Shown piece by piece: positions 1 through 9,842 of a stretch of 64,000 nucleotides of DNA (position 1 is its first letter; each line of letters starts with the position of its first letter). Source of the DNA: Sphaerolaimus hirsutus (Eukaryota > Nematoda > Chromadorea > Monhysterida > Sphaerolaimidae); the NCBI GenBank assembly GCA_964036195.1, contig OZ038453.1:28090997-28154996 (forward strand), given 5' to 3'. The translations under genes were made by a program, and so were the position numbers. The notes under the pieces were generated by a model that was not told the DNA's origin, ran no database searches, and saw only the letters and a list, made by a program, of their open reading frames with translations.

Positions 1-6
1 AATACG
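1..6 (+). CDS. 3' edge of an exon at the window boundary
   Basis: The window opens with AATACG followed by a consensus splice donor GTAAGT at position 7. The donor suggests that the first six bases are the end of an exon whose body lies upstream. The next candidate exon, at 150, is compatible with the same gene. No reading frame can be assigned from six bases. Confidence 0.3.
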
Positions 7-149
7 GTAAGTTCAAACTACAAGTAGAAAATCACACTCTGTGAAAAAACCCTCTAAGTGCACTACAAACATATTTACCCTTGATGCACTGTACAAAATT
101 CACTACTAAATGCTTTACAAATTACAAAATTAACCATCACTGCTCTCAG

Positions 150-248
150 TTACAAGCGATCAGGACAAAAACAGTCGAGCTACATTCGGCAGTGCTTTTT
201 GTGGGCTCGTAGACAGCTGCCAGTGTGCAATCAGCGCCTGGTCGCCAG
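150..248 (+). CDS. Thrombospondin type-1 repeat-like exon (partial extracellular protein)
   Basis: This exon lies between a good acceptor (CTGCTCTCAG) and a GT donor at 249. It is 99 bp with phase 1 at both ends, as is usual for extracellular domain exons. In that frame it encodes 32 residues ending in CQCAISAWSP, which resembles the start of a thrombospondin repeat (C, then W-S-P). The next segment, 411-466, continues with a TSR-like GG-V-A-R-S but meets a stop in the matching frame. The gene may therefore be decayed, or another exon may follow. A fold-back repeat starts right at the donor. Function is unknown beyond likely secretion. Confidence 0.33.
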
Positions 249-410
249 GTGCCACTCCCAGACCCTGTAAAATGTCAAATGTCCTGCAAAGTGTCAAAAG
301 TCATGTAAAATGCCCTGCAAAATGGCAACTGAGTTGCCATTTTGCAGGGCATTTTACATGACTTTTGACACTTTGCATGACATTTGGCATTTTACAGGGT
401 CTGGGACTGC
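246..410. repeat. Fold-back element, CCAGACCCTGTAAA family
   Basis: The two halves are near-perfect inverted copies (CCACTCCCAGACCCTGTAAA at the left, TTTACAGGGTCTGGGACTG at the right). The arms contain repeated ATGTCAAATG / CATTTGACAT words. Other copies lie at 540-900, 29110-29320, 33340-33600, 36540-36700 and 57050-57215. Confidence 0.7.
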
Positions 411-537
411 CCCCAGAAGGCAGCCCTGCAGGAGGAGTGGCCCGCAGCCAGAACCGATGACGAAGGTTTGTTCTCGTTGAATTGGCTTTGAATCACATTT
501 GAATATTTGTCCAACCATAGTACCATTAATAAGTGCC

Positions 538-905
538 CTGGTGCCACTCCCAGACCCTGTAAAAGACCCTGCAAAATGTCATGTGTCATGTAAGAGACCA
601 TGTAAATTGGCAAATGTCATGTAAAACACACAGTAAAGTGTCATGTGTATCCAAATCGTATTCTATCGTATCCAAATCGTAACTTTTTGACATAATATTT
701 GGATACAAAAACGTCATATTTGGATACAATAAAAAAAGATTTGGCTACACATGACACTTTACAGGGTCATTTACATGACATTTGACACATTACAGGGTCA
801 TTTACATCACACATGACATTTTACAGGGTCTTTTACATGACACATGACATTTTACAGGGTCTTAGACACTTTAAAGGGTTTTTTACAGGGTCTGGAAGTG
901 CCCCC
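538..905. repeat. Fold-back element with an inner inverted repeat
   Basis: The outer arms belong to the CCAGACCCTGTAAA family. The centre (about 650-745) holds several copies of the word TTTGGATAC and its complement GTATCCAAA, so one palindromic element appears to have inserted in another. Confidence 0.55.
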
Positions 906-957
906 TGGTGGTTATCTTTGTTCCAGATTTTGGAAAGTATAAAACAATCATGTACAG

Positions 958-1149
958 GCTCCGAACACAACAATAGCTTGTTCAGATTACAAGGGCTACA
1001 ACTGCATGAAAGTTGCGGAAAAGAAACAGTGTGACACAGATGTTGCCAAGGCAAGGTGCCCAAAAACATGTAAATACTGTACCAGGCCATTTACAGGAAG
1101 TGATAATGTTGGTTCAAATGTCATGGTTATATTTGAGAATTTGTTTTAG
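958..1149 (+). CDS. ShKT-domain exon, probably the last exon of an upstream gene
   Basis: After an acceptor (CATGTACAG) the frame encodes an ShKT (SXC) domain of about 35 residues. It starts ACSDYKGYNC and ends CPKTCKYC, and has all six cysteines and the C-x-D and TC-x-x-C signatures. The frame runs on for 20 residues to a TAG at 1147-1149. ShKT domains are small disulphide-rich modules found in many secreted animal proteins such as peptidases, oxidases and matrix proteins. The name comes from a sea anemone peptide and does not by itself imply toxicity. The exon may belong to the same gene as the TSR-like exon at 150-248. A donor at 1108 (GATAAT|GTTGGT) would offer an alternative end. Confidence 0.6.
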   Translation, partial: APNTTIACSDYKGYNCMKVAEKKQCDTDVAKARCPKTCKYCTRPFTGSDNVGSNVMVIFENLF

Positions 1150-1174
1150 AATTTTGTAAAAATATTTTGAATGC

Positions 1175-1421
1175 ATGAATCTAACCCAATCTACTGATCC
1201 ATGGAATTTTTACAAAGATGAACTTATAATTGCACAGAATGAGACATTGAGGGAAACTTTGTTGAAAATGTTTGGAATGGAGGACCACCCACATGGGTCA
1301 ACAAATGAAATCCATCAGTCATTTTTAAACATACCTATGGTTGCAAAGAAGATTGAACAATTAGAGGAACAACAGAATATCAAGGAAAAGAAAAGTGAAC
1401 ACATTTTTATTGCAAAGCCAG
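1175..1421 (+). CDS. TGF-beta ligand exon 1 of the model: start of the prodomain
   Basis: The exon encodes an amphipathic helix region (ETLLKMFGMEDHPHG) comparable to the I-x-x-x-ILxxL start of TGF-beta prodomains. It ends in HIFIAKP before a GTCAGA donor. The ATG at 1175 gives no signal peptide, so a further 5' exon is likely. An acceptor at 1229-1237 (TTATAATTGCACAG) would start the exon at 1238 in the same frame. Confidence 0.6.
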
Positions 1422-4400
1422 GTCAGACTGAAGCTTTTTAGCACCTAAGCTTGAATGTGACATTTTGACATAGTAAATACTTGGTGCTTTAAGATATGAC
1501 AAATAATTTATTATAACCCATCCTTGCCCCACATGCCTCCTTGACATGACTAAATATACTTTCTCAGCATCCATAAAACACCCACCAACAATGGATTCAA
1601 GCAAAGTGGTCAAATTTGATTTGGAATTTAACCAGAGTATTGTAACAGCAGAAGCCAAAAAGGCCATACTTGGAATGTGGCTCACTGCTGTGCCAAAAGG
1701 AGAAATTATGATCAGTGTTGGTAGAATCTTCCAGAATGGACAGGTAATGCCTATAGTTTTGCCAAGAACTACATACAGTTGAAAAATTGAAGTTGACCCC
1801 TGCTGTCAGATTCAGTAAAATGTTACCCATTTAAAGTTAAATGTTACATAATAACTGTGCAGGGTGCACATAAGTAAAACTGCAATTTACAGGTACAAAT
1901 TGTGATTACAAGTTATATGCACCAATCAATTCTTGTATCGAAATTGAAATTCCATAAAAATTGTAAATCATTTCCACGCTTTTTCAGCTGGACAATTCAG
2001 TTACAGTGCAACACAAATTGAACATACCACCAAATAGTGTTGCCAACCCAAAGTGGCTCCAAGTGGATGTGACTTCAGTGGTGAGGCATTTATCAAAAGG
2101 TGACAATTGGCAAACTGAAGGTCTTCTGTTGCACCTGGCTGGGAAGGCTGCTGATAATTCAGTCACAATTGATTTTGAAAATGTAAATAAATTTACTGCT
2201 AGGTGTTTATTATAACCCCCTCCAACTAAAGCACACCAAGAAACAAAAATGGGGTGAGGTGTGAATCACGCCATTGCGCTGTTGGCACTCGACGCTTTTT
2301 TGTTGTGGCGCCATTGGCATTTGGCGCTATTTTTGTGTGGCACCAGGAACATAACGGCTGGCGCTAGAGACAAAGCAAAAGTCCAATGGCGTTGTCGCCA
2401 TTCACAGCAAAAAATGGATCCGTGAAGCGTGTGGAAGCGGGCTGGATGCGCGTGAAGCGGCGTGCTTCCACACGATTCCACCAACATCACGAGATTCTGG
2501 GTGAAGTGTCTTCCACACGCTTCACCTAGCTTCACCGCGCGCTTCACGCGCATCCAAACATGTGGAAGACACTTCACGGTGCTGGCGCTTCCACACGCTT
2601 CCCCCGCGTATACATTTGCGTGGTAGCGCCATATTAAGAAGCGTGAAGTGCCTTCACGCAGATTTTCGCGATGTGTGTGGAAGCGCTGGCAACTTGAAGC
2701 GTTCGGGAAGTGTTGGCATGAAGACACTTCCCGACGTGTCACCGCGCAACCACACACCCATTTTTTGCTGTTATTTTTTTCTGGCGTCATTAGCGCTTCA
2801 CTCTGGGGTTAGAAAAAGCGCCATGGCCCTTTTGGCGGTTGGCGCCAAGCTCCTGACATTTTTTCCATCACTAGGTGATATATTGGGTTTGTTTTTGTTT
2901 TGTTTGTTACCCTTTCCGTTTTCCAGCTGCTGAAATTTTTTACCCTTTCCATTTTCCGTTTTCAGGAAGCTAAAAAATTTTACCCAGTTTTCCATTTTCC
3001 GGCTAGATCCTTTCACATTTCGCTTTCCATTTACCGTTTTCCAGCATTCCATTTTCCGTTTTCTGGTTGATAAATTTTTTTACCCTTTCCGTTTTCTGGC
3101 AGATGAAAATTTTTATTCTTTCCATTTTCCGGCCGATAAATTTTTTTACCCTTTCCGTTTTCCGTTTTCCAGCATCTTTCAAATTTTACCATTTCCGTTT
3201 TCCGTTTTCCGAAAAAAAAATTTTTTACACCCTAGTCAAAACGTTCCATTTCTAATGCACAGATAATCCTACTGCAATTGAAAACTGTGTCCAGAACAAA
3301 AGAAGTGAGCAAAAGGAGGTCGACCAGGGGGCAATCCCAAGCCCTGTAAAGTGTAAAGTAAAGTGTCAAGTATAAAGTCAAATGCAAAGTAAACTGTCAA
3401 TCAAAACAAAAAAGAAAGGATTTTATTACTGAACTTTGCATGACAATTGACAGTTTACTTTGCATTTGAATTTACATTTGACACTTTACTTTACACTTTA
3501 CAGGGCTTGGGACTGCCACCAGGCGAGAACCAAAGCCGGGGTGTCTGAAAAGGTACAATGTCTGCAATGTGCAGAAAAGAGTGTGTTCCCAAAACATGAG
3601 AAACACCTGGATTTAGATATGACCACAAAAGCAGAGACAATTAATGTGTGTGTGTGTGTTTACAGTATGTGGAGCATGCAGCATAAATATATGAACCTAT
3701 GGAGGTGGTTTTGTTTTCATGAAATGATGTCATTGATACTACCATAACCCAGTCTCATTATCGACATATGTACAAGTGTTTCATAACTTTCATTCATATG
3801 ATATCATAGTGAGACATAAGTGTCACATGTCTCATGATTCGAGATAATTGTATAGAAGGTTAGATACCGTATTACCTCGAAATACCCCCAGGGGGTTTAT
3901 TATTTCGCCAGCAAAATTTGAGGGGGGGATAATTCGAGGGGGGGGTTTATTCGAGGGGGGGGTCTATTATTTCGCCAGAAATTTTCGGAAATTCCCCATA
4001 CGCAGACGTAGAAAAATCAAACAATTACATAGATGTATATGTGTTTATAGGCATATATAATTGTATATATACAAAAACCCTTCCCTAATGTCACTTAATC
4101 ATCAGTTTTAACGTGTGTTCTGCATTGTACAGATCACAAACTGCGGTATCTGTCATGTACGTTCACGTTACACTCAATTTTAGGGGGGGGGGGGTATTTC
4201 GAGGGGGGGGTTTATTATTTCCTCAGCCGAAATTTAGGGGGGGTATTTCGAGGGGGGGGGTTAATTCAAGGGGGGGATAATTCGAGGTAATACGGTAGTT
4301 ACAATTGTTTGAATTGTTTTTTTCCAGATTTTTTACTATTATTTAATGTTTTGAACAACCTTCATGTGACTATGACATCATGGACAAACTCTAATCTATA

Positions 4401-7400
4401 TCAAAATCGGGAGAAATCAAAAAAATTTAATCATCCAAAGTTTGTCATCATAACAAAAAAATCACAAACAGTGAGTCTTATGTCTCATTATGACATCATA
4501 GGAACAATGGTGTTTATTACCCATTAGGTAATGGCAACACTCAAATCTAGGTCTAGAATGAGACTGGGGTACAGTGGTTTCCATGATGTCATTTCATGAA
4601 AACAACACCACATAGATATTGTTATTATCTAGTGCAATTGTGTTCTGCTGGAACACAAACCAATCCAAGCAGTTTGAGTGGTCCCAAAAGTGGGACATGG
4701 ACAATAAATTTTTTTGGAATTTTTGTGGGGATTTATTCCCCAGGAAATGGCTAGGGACAGACGTTTACTGTTTTACAGAACTGGTTCAAAATTTTACTAT
4801 GATTTTCTGATACTGTTATGAACTTGATACTTTGCACTCACGCATATTTATGTCTCATGTAAAAAGCATGCCAATGATTTTTTGTGCATGTGATTTCTAT
4901 AAAAGATATAGAAAAATTCATTGTTGTGAATATGTGAATGTAAAACATTACAACAGCAATGCATTCAACTCATTTTCACCTTCAAACATTTTTCATGCCT
5001 TATAAAGATCACATGCATCAAATATAATTGGCATGCTTCCAGCAGGAACCAGTGACAGTGGGGAACACACAAACTCACAATGTTGTATCTCTTGCGGACA
5101 GTCAGGGCAAAACACTTCTATGATCACATTTTGGCCACAGAAAGCGAGCCTTGTGGCCTGGTTTATGGACCAGCGATTGAATTTAAATTCCTTGGCATAG
5201 ATTTTGTCCATGTCTGAATGGTGGAAAGTTGAACCGAAAATTCAGCTAGACATTGAGGTTTACAATTGAAACTGATCAAAATATACTATTGTAGACAATG
5301 TAAGGAAATTTCTCACAAGGGGCAGTCCCGCACACTGTAAAGTGTCAAATGTCATGAAAATGTCAATGAAAATAAATATAAAATATTTTATTACTGCGCT
5401 TTTGCATCACATTTAATTAACAAATTTGCATGACATTTTACATGCAACGATGGAAAAAACACAGAAATTGAACACAGAAACTCATTGAGTTTCTGTGTTT
5501 TTGTTTTACACAGAAACACGGAAACTCACAAATTTTGAAAAACTCAAAACTCAAATGAGTTTTTTTTGGAGAACACAGAAACACAGAAACACGGAAACAC
5601 AGAAAAGTTTTTTGAGTTTTTGAGTTTTTTTCAGCGAAGTGGTTGAACACATTTTCAAAACGCACATGAATTCAGTTAAACTAAACAAGATAAGATATGC
5701 ATGTATACCATGTAAATATGTACATAATGTATTCAAATTTTATGATGGAACAAAAAATAATTTAAGGATGGCATGCACATCTCCTGGTGGACATGTTTAA
5801 ATACAGTTGTAGTTCAAATCAATTCTGTAGTCTTCCATACAGTGCACATCCATTGAAGAATTTTGGAGTACTGCGTAAATTGTCCTTTGTGAGCATTTTG
5901 TTGATGCTGGTGTTGCGATGTGGGTGGATGTCCTCATTGAGGACATTTTTATGTACTTTTTTGACACTTTAATGAATACACTTATGTTATGTGGTGTTTA
6001 AACATGTGCAAAACCAATATTTTATAAGAAAACCGCTGTTTCCACATCAAAATGCTGTAAATCAGATTTTTTGGGGGGAAAACTCGAGTTTTTTAGACAA
6101 AAACTTGAGTTTTTGTCTACAAAAACTCGAGTTTTTTAGAAAAAACTCAAAAAACTCGAGTTTTAACAAAAAACACAGAAATAAAAACAGAGTTACTCAA
6201 GTTTTTTTCAATAAAAAAACTCAAAACACAGGTATTCATTTTTGAAAAACTCAAAACACAGAAAGTGTTTTTTTTTGGAGAACTTACCCATCGTTGTTTA
6301 CATGACACCTGACAATTTAGACTTTACAGAGTGTGGGACTACCACCTCTTCTACATTTCTTGTTGTGGTACTACCATAACTTTTGATGTTGAGTCTATAT
6401 GTATAGTGTTATTAGATGGTTATTTCACCCAACTTTAAGACTCAATTGTTGTTGTTCCAAAACCTGGAAAATGCAATTTGGCAAAGACAATTTTTAAAGA
6501 AATTTTTATTAATTTTATCCCTGATTAGACCAAGGTGCAGTTTGATGTAAACATTGTAATTAGCAAAAGTACAGCATTTGAATGTAATGTACAGTAAATC
6601 CTGATTACCTCCCAAATTGTTTTGTTGCAAATACAAACTAGGTAGTTTCTGAAAAAGTTAGAAAAACGAGTGTTACTTCCTGACCCGATGTGAATCGATC
6701 GGAATCACAGTGAAGTGTCTTCACACCAACACCCTATATCAGTGTGAAGACACTTCACAGTGCTTCACAGTGGATCACATACCCGATTATATCGGTGCTA
6801 TGTGCTACAAATCTCTATGGACAGACAATCTAATTCTAGACTGCTGCAAAGACAGCTTGCGCCACCAGACCCCACAAGTGATTTATCCAATAATTTGTGT
6901 GGGACATTGCAAAAAAAGGACTACATTCCCCCAATCATTGTTGGGAAAAGCAATCCCGAATGCCGCCAATATAGGTGTTTTTGTGCCCTGCTGCAGCGCC
7001 ACCGCGTGAGTTTACTTTGTGCTTAAAAAGGGAATGAAAATTTTGACTTGGAAATTGTTTCAAACTGGTGCAGTTTAAAAAAATGTTATTTGAAAAACTT
7101 ATTTATTAGAAAACTGAAAATGTTATTTGAAAAAGTTTATTTGAAGATATTGGAAAAATTGACAAATGTAACACCACTTCCTCCAAAAATGGAACATAAA
7201 TGATAAAAGTAATTATTATGTTATAAATAAATACAAGCAAAACAATGAGTATGAGCTCAACTTAAGCAGATTTGAAGTTGCCCATACATGAAAACCTTGT
7301 GTCAGAAATGTCTGAAAAACAGCATGTACAGCTAGTGATGTATAGCTATTGTAAGCAAGTTGTGAGCCAACTGAAAGCTGATGATTTGAAAATGTGAGTA

Positions 7401-9091
7401 AGTTGTCAGCCAACTGAAAGCTGCTGCTTGTAAACTGTGAGTAAGTTGTCAGCCAACTGAAAGCTGCTGCTCGTAAACTGTGAGTAAGTTGTCAGCCAAA
7501 TGAAAGCTGCTGCTTTATAAATGTTTTCAAGACTGCAGCAAGCTGCACTTAACTTGTCAGCAAGCAGCCACCAACCTAATCTCAATTTACATCCAACTAA
7601 ATCCATTTCAACTCAATCAATCCACAGACACGAGGCGGTCGATGTACTGCTCAAAGATGGCAAACAGATTAGACTGGATCAATTCGCAGCTTCGAAATGC
7701 AGCTGCGACACTCAAGTCGTGGCATCGAGGCCTGTTCTGGAAGGAACTGATTCCCCTAACAACAGTGAAGGAGGGGGAGCGGGGGCAACATGGTGAGCAC
7801 CAGGGGCCAGGTTCTAATTTTTGCTATTTTTTCATATACTGGGCGGACATGACACTTAGAATAGAAACCTACCATAACACATCTGAATGATGAATCAAAA
7901 GTTATACACTTTTTTCAACATAATATTTCATTTTTACCATGGAATAATTAATTATGCAATTACCACACGATTTTATTCATTAAATTATGGTATGATTATG
8001 CACAAACTTTGCGGTCCGCCACATATGTTATGCCACTTTTTCACCCACTCAGGTATACCCACTCTAAATTATCATACTGTAAGTATAAAATAGGGCACTG
8101 TGCAAAAAATTTTACACTTTCTCAGTACTTGAGGATTCATCAGGAGAGCATAACGAAGCATGAGGGTATTTTATGAAAGTGTTTGTGTAAATAAGAACAA
8201 GCACACAAATACCTACACAGGTATTTTGGGTAAGCATAAATACTCATCTGCAACTTTGACTTCTGGGTTCTGATAAAACTTTGAGATTATATTTATTTAT
8301 GCCATTTTATACCAGACACCACATGCTTTAAATACAGGGATGTTGAATGACAAGGAGTTTTTGGTGCATAAATTGACATGAAACTAAATATGCATCAAAT
8401 TCACTGGTCATGGAAACAATGAAATGTGATTGCAAAAAGCTGTGATTTGTGTAAATGATATTGGATATTTATTAATTAACATGATTACCTCTGACATGTG
8501 AATAATAGACAAACAAAAGATTTTCATCATTAAATTCAAGTTAAACTGCTCAGCATTTGTCTATCAAGTGACAAGTAAAGCTCCTTTGAGTGGTGAATAA
8601 CATTTATAGAAAAATACCAACTACTCATTGGTAGCTTGCTTTGAGACTGGCAGGAATGGTGAAAAAACAGACACACATGCTTTTCACTTTAAAGATATAA
8701 GATCAGCCACACAAAAACTCAGCCAAAAAATAAACATCCATGCACTTTGCACATTTTCTGCCCAGAAAGAAGTGCTATGGTACTTGGCGTGGCGTTGACA
8801 CAGTCTATAATGTGTTGGCTCATGCTGAAACCTACCCAGGTAAATTCAGCAGTGAAACCTGAAAAAGTTAGGTCATTCAGTACAAGGTAGCTTGTCACAT
8901 GACTCACACCACAACTTAATGCCACTTATCACTTGTCTTATCACTCTGAAATGTGTGCCATGGGCAGGTGCTTCACATACACACCCAGCACGCAGCAGTG
9001 CTCCCTGTCCGTGTTCCCCTGCCACAAGGAGGGCATCTTCAAGTCAGCCACTGACAGTGACACTGTTGTCTACAAAAGGAAGTATGATTGA
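1175..9091 (+). CDS. TGF-beta superfamily ligand (whole gene model, seven exons)
   Basis: Proposed exons are 1175-1421, 1568-1743, 1988-2182, 3263-3304, 6743-7005, 7628-7792 and 8968-9091. All junction phases agree and the sum is 403 residues. The prodomain is recognised by HIFIAKP, KVVKFDLEF, the long strand region and WLQVDVTSVVRHL, which matches the W-x-x-x-DVT-x-x-V signature. The mature region has CC(254-255), CVGHC(272-276), PCC(302-304) and CSC(332-334), the cystine-knot pattern of TGF-beta/activin ligands. Such ligands are secreted dimers that signal through serine/threonine kinase receptors. Oddities: no signal peptide at the modelled start, no furin site in the spliced product, a shortened first finger, and a 69-residue tail after the last CxC. 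Without the last exon the protein would stop at 7796 (363 residues). Family assignment is firm. The N-terminus, the exon 4-5 boundaries and the tail are uncertain. Confidence 0.65.
1568..1743 (+). CDS. TGF-beta ligand prodomain exon 2
   Basis: The exon runs from acceptor TACTTTCTCAG to donor CAG|GTAATG, phase 1 in and 0 out. It holds the KVVKFDLEF strand and the GEIMISVGRIFQNGQ strand, comparable to the strands that build the prodomain shoulder in activin and TGF-beta. Confidence 0.7.
1988..2182 (+). CDS. TGF-beta ligand prodomain exon 3 (W-x3-DVT motif)
   Basis: The exon runs from acceptor CTTTTTCAG to donor AAT|GTAAAT and encodes 65 residues in phase 0. It contains KWLQVDVTSVVRHL, the best-conserved signature of TGF-beta prodomains, followed by a strand LLLHLAGK. 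Without splicing the frame would stop at 2215. Confidence 0.75.
2220..3240. repeat. Intron 3 repeat block: GCGCC, CTTCCACACGCTTCAC and TTTTCCGTTTTCC tracts
   Basis: There are three adjoining repeat types. The first is GCGCCA/TGGCGC motifs with the CTTCCACACGCTTCAC word repeated in both orientations (2220-2760). The second is a GCGCCATGGC segment (2815-2870). The third is a long degenerate CCGTTTTCCATTTTCC tract (2905-3235) ending in ACACCCTAG. That CCGTTTTCC type recurs at 16507-16629 and 48961-49224, each bounded by GGGTGTCAAATTT and TTGACACCC. Confidence 0.65.
3263..3304 (+). CDS. TGF-beta ligand exon 4: prodomain end, with an alternative longer form carrying a basic cleavage site
   Basis: After acceptor AATGCACAG the frame reads IILLQLKTVSRTKE, comparable to the last prodomain strand of activins. 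A strong donor GAA|GTGAGC at 3305 gives phase 0. If that donor is ignored the frame continues SKRRSTR, a furin-type basic cluster. It is then interrupted at 3327 by a palindromic element, after which 3522 onward continues REPKPGCLKRYNVC. Which form is used cannot be decided here. Confidence 0.5.
3327..3517. mobile_element. Palindromic non-autonomous element (GGGGGCAGTCCC family)
   Basis: The arms are inverted copies (GGGGGCAATCCCAAGCCC and GGGCTTGGGACTGCC). The element is flanked by ACCA on both sides, a possible 4-bp target duplication. Near-identical copies lie at 43400-43595 and 53199-53390. It has no coding capacity. Confidence 0.75.
3865..4297. mobile_element. TACCGTATT-ended MITE
   Basis: The left end is TACCGTATTACCTCGAAATA and the right end GAGGTAATACGGTA. 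The interior has G-rich tracts with repeated TTATTTCGCCAGC. The terminal TA suggests a Tc1/mariner-like TA target. Other copies are at 16901-17331, 20638-20721, 30871-31295, 35792-36214, 54848-56380, 57322-57431, 58759-59020 and 63036-63480. Confidence 0.75.
5310..6345. repeat. GGGGCAGTCCC-type fold-back split by an ACACAGAAAC-rich insertion
   Basis: The outer arms (GGGGCAGTCCCGCACACTG and CAGAGTGTGGGACTACC) form one element. Inside it, CAACGATGG at about 5446 and CCATCGTTG at about 6287 bound a second element. The core of that element is built of degenerate ACACAGAAACACAG and AAACTCGAGTTTT words. No gene was seen. Confidence 0.55.
6690..6780. mobile_element. Short hairpin element at the acceptor of the cystine-knot exon
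   Basis: The sequence folds on itself (GTGAAGTGTCTTCACAC against GTGTGAAGACACTTCAC). It is flanked by ACCCGAT on both sides (6683-6689 and 6781-6787), a likely 7-bp target duplication. The acceptor TATATCAG used in the model at 6743 lies inside it. Confidence 0.5.
6743..7005 (+). CDS. TGF-beta ligand cystine-knot exon 1
   Basis: The exon encodes the CC pair, CVGHC (the C-x-G-x-C ring) and, after a 26-residue gap (29 in TGF-beta1), PCC. It ends at an acceptable GC|GTGAGT donor in phase 2. The distance from CC to C-x-G-x-C is only 16 residues against 27 in TGF-beta1. The usual G-W-x-x-W-I of finger 1 is therefore absent. The 5' boundary is uncertain: acceptors at 6761, 6771, 6825 and 6840 are also possible. 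Confidence 0.6.
7350..7522. repeat. 43-bp tandem repeat in intron 5
   Basis: There are three near-identical copies of a 43-bp unit starting GTGAGTAAGTTGTCAGCCAA at 7394, 7437 and 7480, and a diverged copy before them. Each copy begins with a donor-like GTGAGT. Confidence 0.8.
7628..7792 (+). CDS. TGF-beta ligand cystine-knot exon 2 with terminal C-x-C
   Basis: The exon starts after CCACAG and completes the codon left by the previous one. It encodes AVDVLLKDGKQIRLDQF then SKCSC, the last strand pair and C-x-C of the knot. The CC to C-x-C spacing (27) fits the family. About 28 further residues (S, G, P, N rich) follow to a strong donor ATG|GTGAGC at 7793. If not spliced, a TGA at 7794-7796 ends the protein. 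Confidence 0.65.
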
Positions 9092-9842
9092 ATCTGAGAC
9101 TGTGAAAATTGTGGTTGTTTTACACTTTCAAAAGCATAGAACTGGCCTGTGTGAAATTTTTTACACTTTTATTACCCAGGTAATTTGGCTGGGAAAGTGT
9201 AAAAAAAGTGTATGGGTATTTTATAAAAGTGTAAGTGTAAGCATAATCATAAATATAAATACCTGGGTAAATGGGTAAGTGTATATACACTTTTGCAACT
9301 CTGCTATCATGTGACAAGTAAAGCTCCTTTGAGTGGTGAATAACATATCTAGAACAATATCAACTACTCATTGGTAGCTTGCTTTGAGACTGGCAGGAAT
9401 GGTGAAAAAATAAACACACATGCTTTTCACTTTGAAGTGGCAAGATCAGCTAAACTTTTGACAGACATAAAACTCAGCCAACAAAAAAAACATCAACATC
9501 AATACACTTGCACTGTGCACTTTGTCTTCCACTTTGCATTCAATAAAACCATCTCCCCAGGAACACTAAAACACTTTGACTGGTAAAATAGCAAGAACTT
9601 CTCATTCAATTTCATCTGCTGACAACATGGCTGCAGCTGTTGGCGCAATGGGTAAGTATTTAGTACAACAAAAGCACATTTAAACTGGACCTGGTACTAG
9701 CACCAAAGCAAAATAAACCATGGAGCACTGGCAGTTGGCACCATGCCAATAAAGGTGCTATGGTACTTGGCGTGGCATTGGCACAGTGTATAATGTGTTG
9801 GACTTGACACATGTAATGCAAAATGTCAAAGAAATCTGTCAA
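8566..9842 (+). repeat. Diverged direct duplication
   Basis: The segment 8566-8710 (GACAAGTAAAGCTCCTTTGA onward) recurs at 9310-9455. A second matching block (GTGCTATGGTACTTGGCGTG) occurs at 8771 and 9749. This indicates a duplication of roughly 0.75-1 kb, or two copies of one long repeat. Confidence 0.7.
8968..9091 (+). CDS. Cysteine-containing terminal exon, possibly the C-terminal tail of the TGF-beta ligand
   Basis: After CATGGGCAG the frame reads CFTYTPSTQQCSLSVFPC and ends VVYKRKYD before TGA at 9089-9091. The C-x-x-Y-x(5)-C-x-L pattern recalls the end of PAN/apple modules. Its phase 2 entry matches the donor at 7793, so it can be joined to the ligand. It could equally be the end of a separate gene whose earlier exon at about 8756-8840 is out of phase. 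Composition clearly favours coding. Confidence 0.45.

Noticed and set aside
2266..2790. 174-residue minus-strand open frame
   Set aside because: It lies in a GC-rich repeat block made of CTTCCACACGCTTCAC and GCGCCA words. No splice context or conserved motif was found.
4993..5213. Minus-strand frame with CGQNVIIEVFCPDCPQEIQH and a GTGAGT donor
   Set aside because: Composition is protein-like and an acceptor precedes it, but there is no second exon in phase and no family match. It was left out of the gene list.
8756..8840. Exon-like frame CYGTWRGVDTVYNVLAHAE between an acceptor and GTAAAT
   Set aside because: Its phase does not fit the neighbouring exon at 8968, and the same sequence recurs in a diverged copy at about 9745 without an open frame. 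It is treated as repeat sequence.
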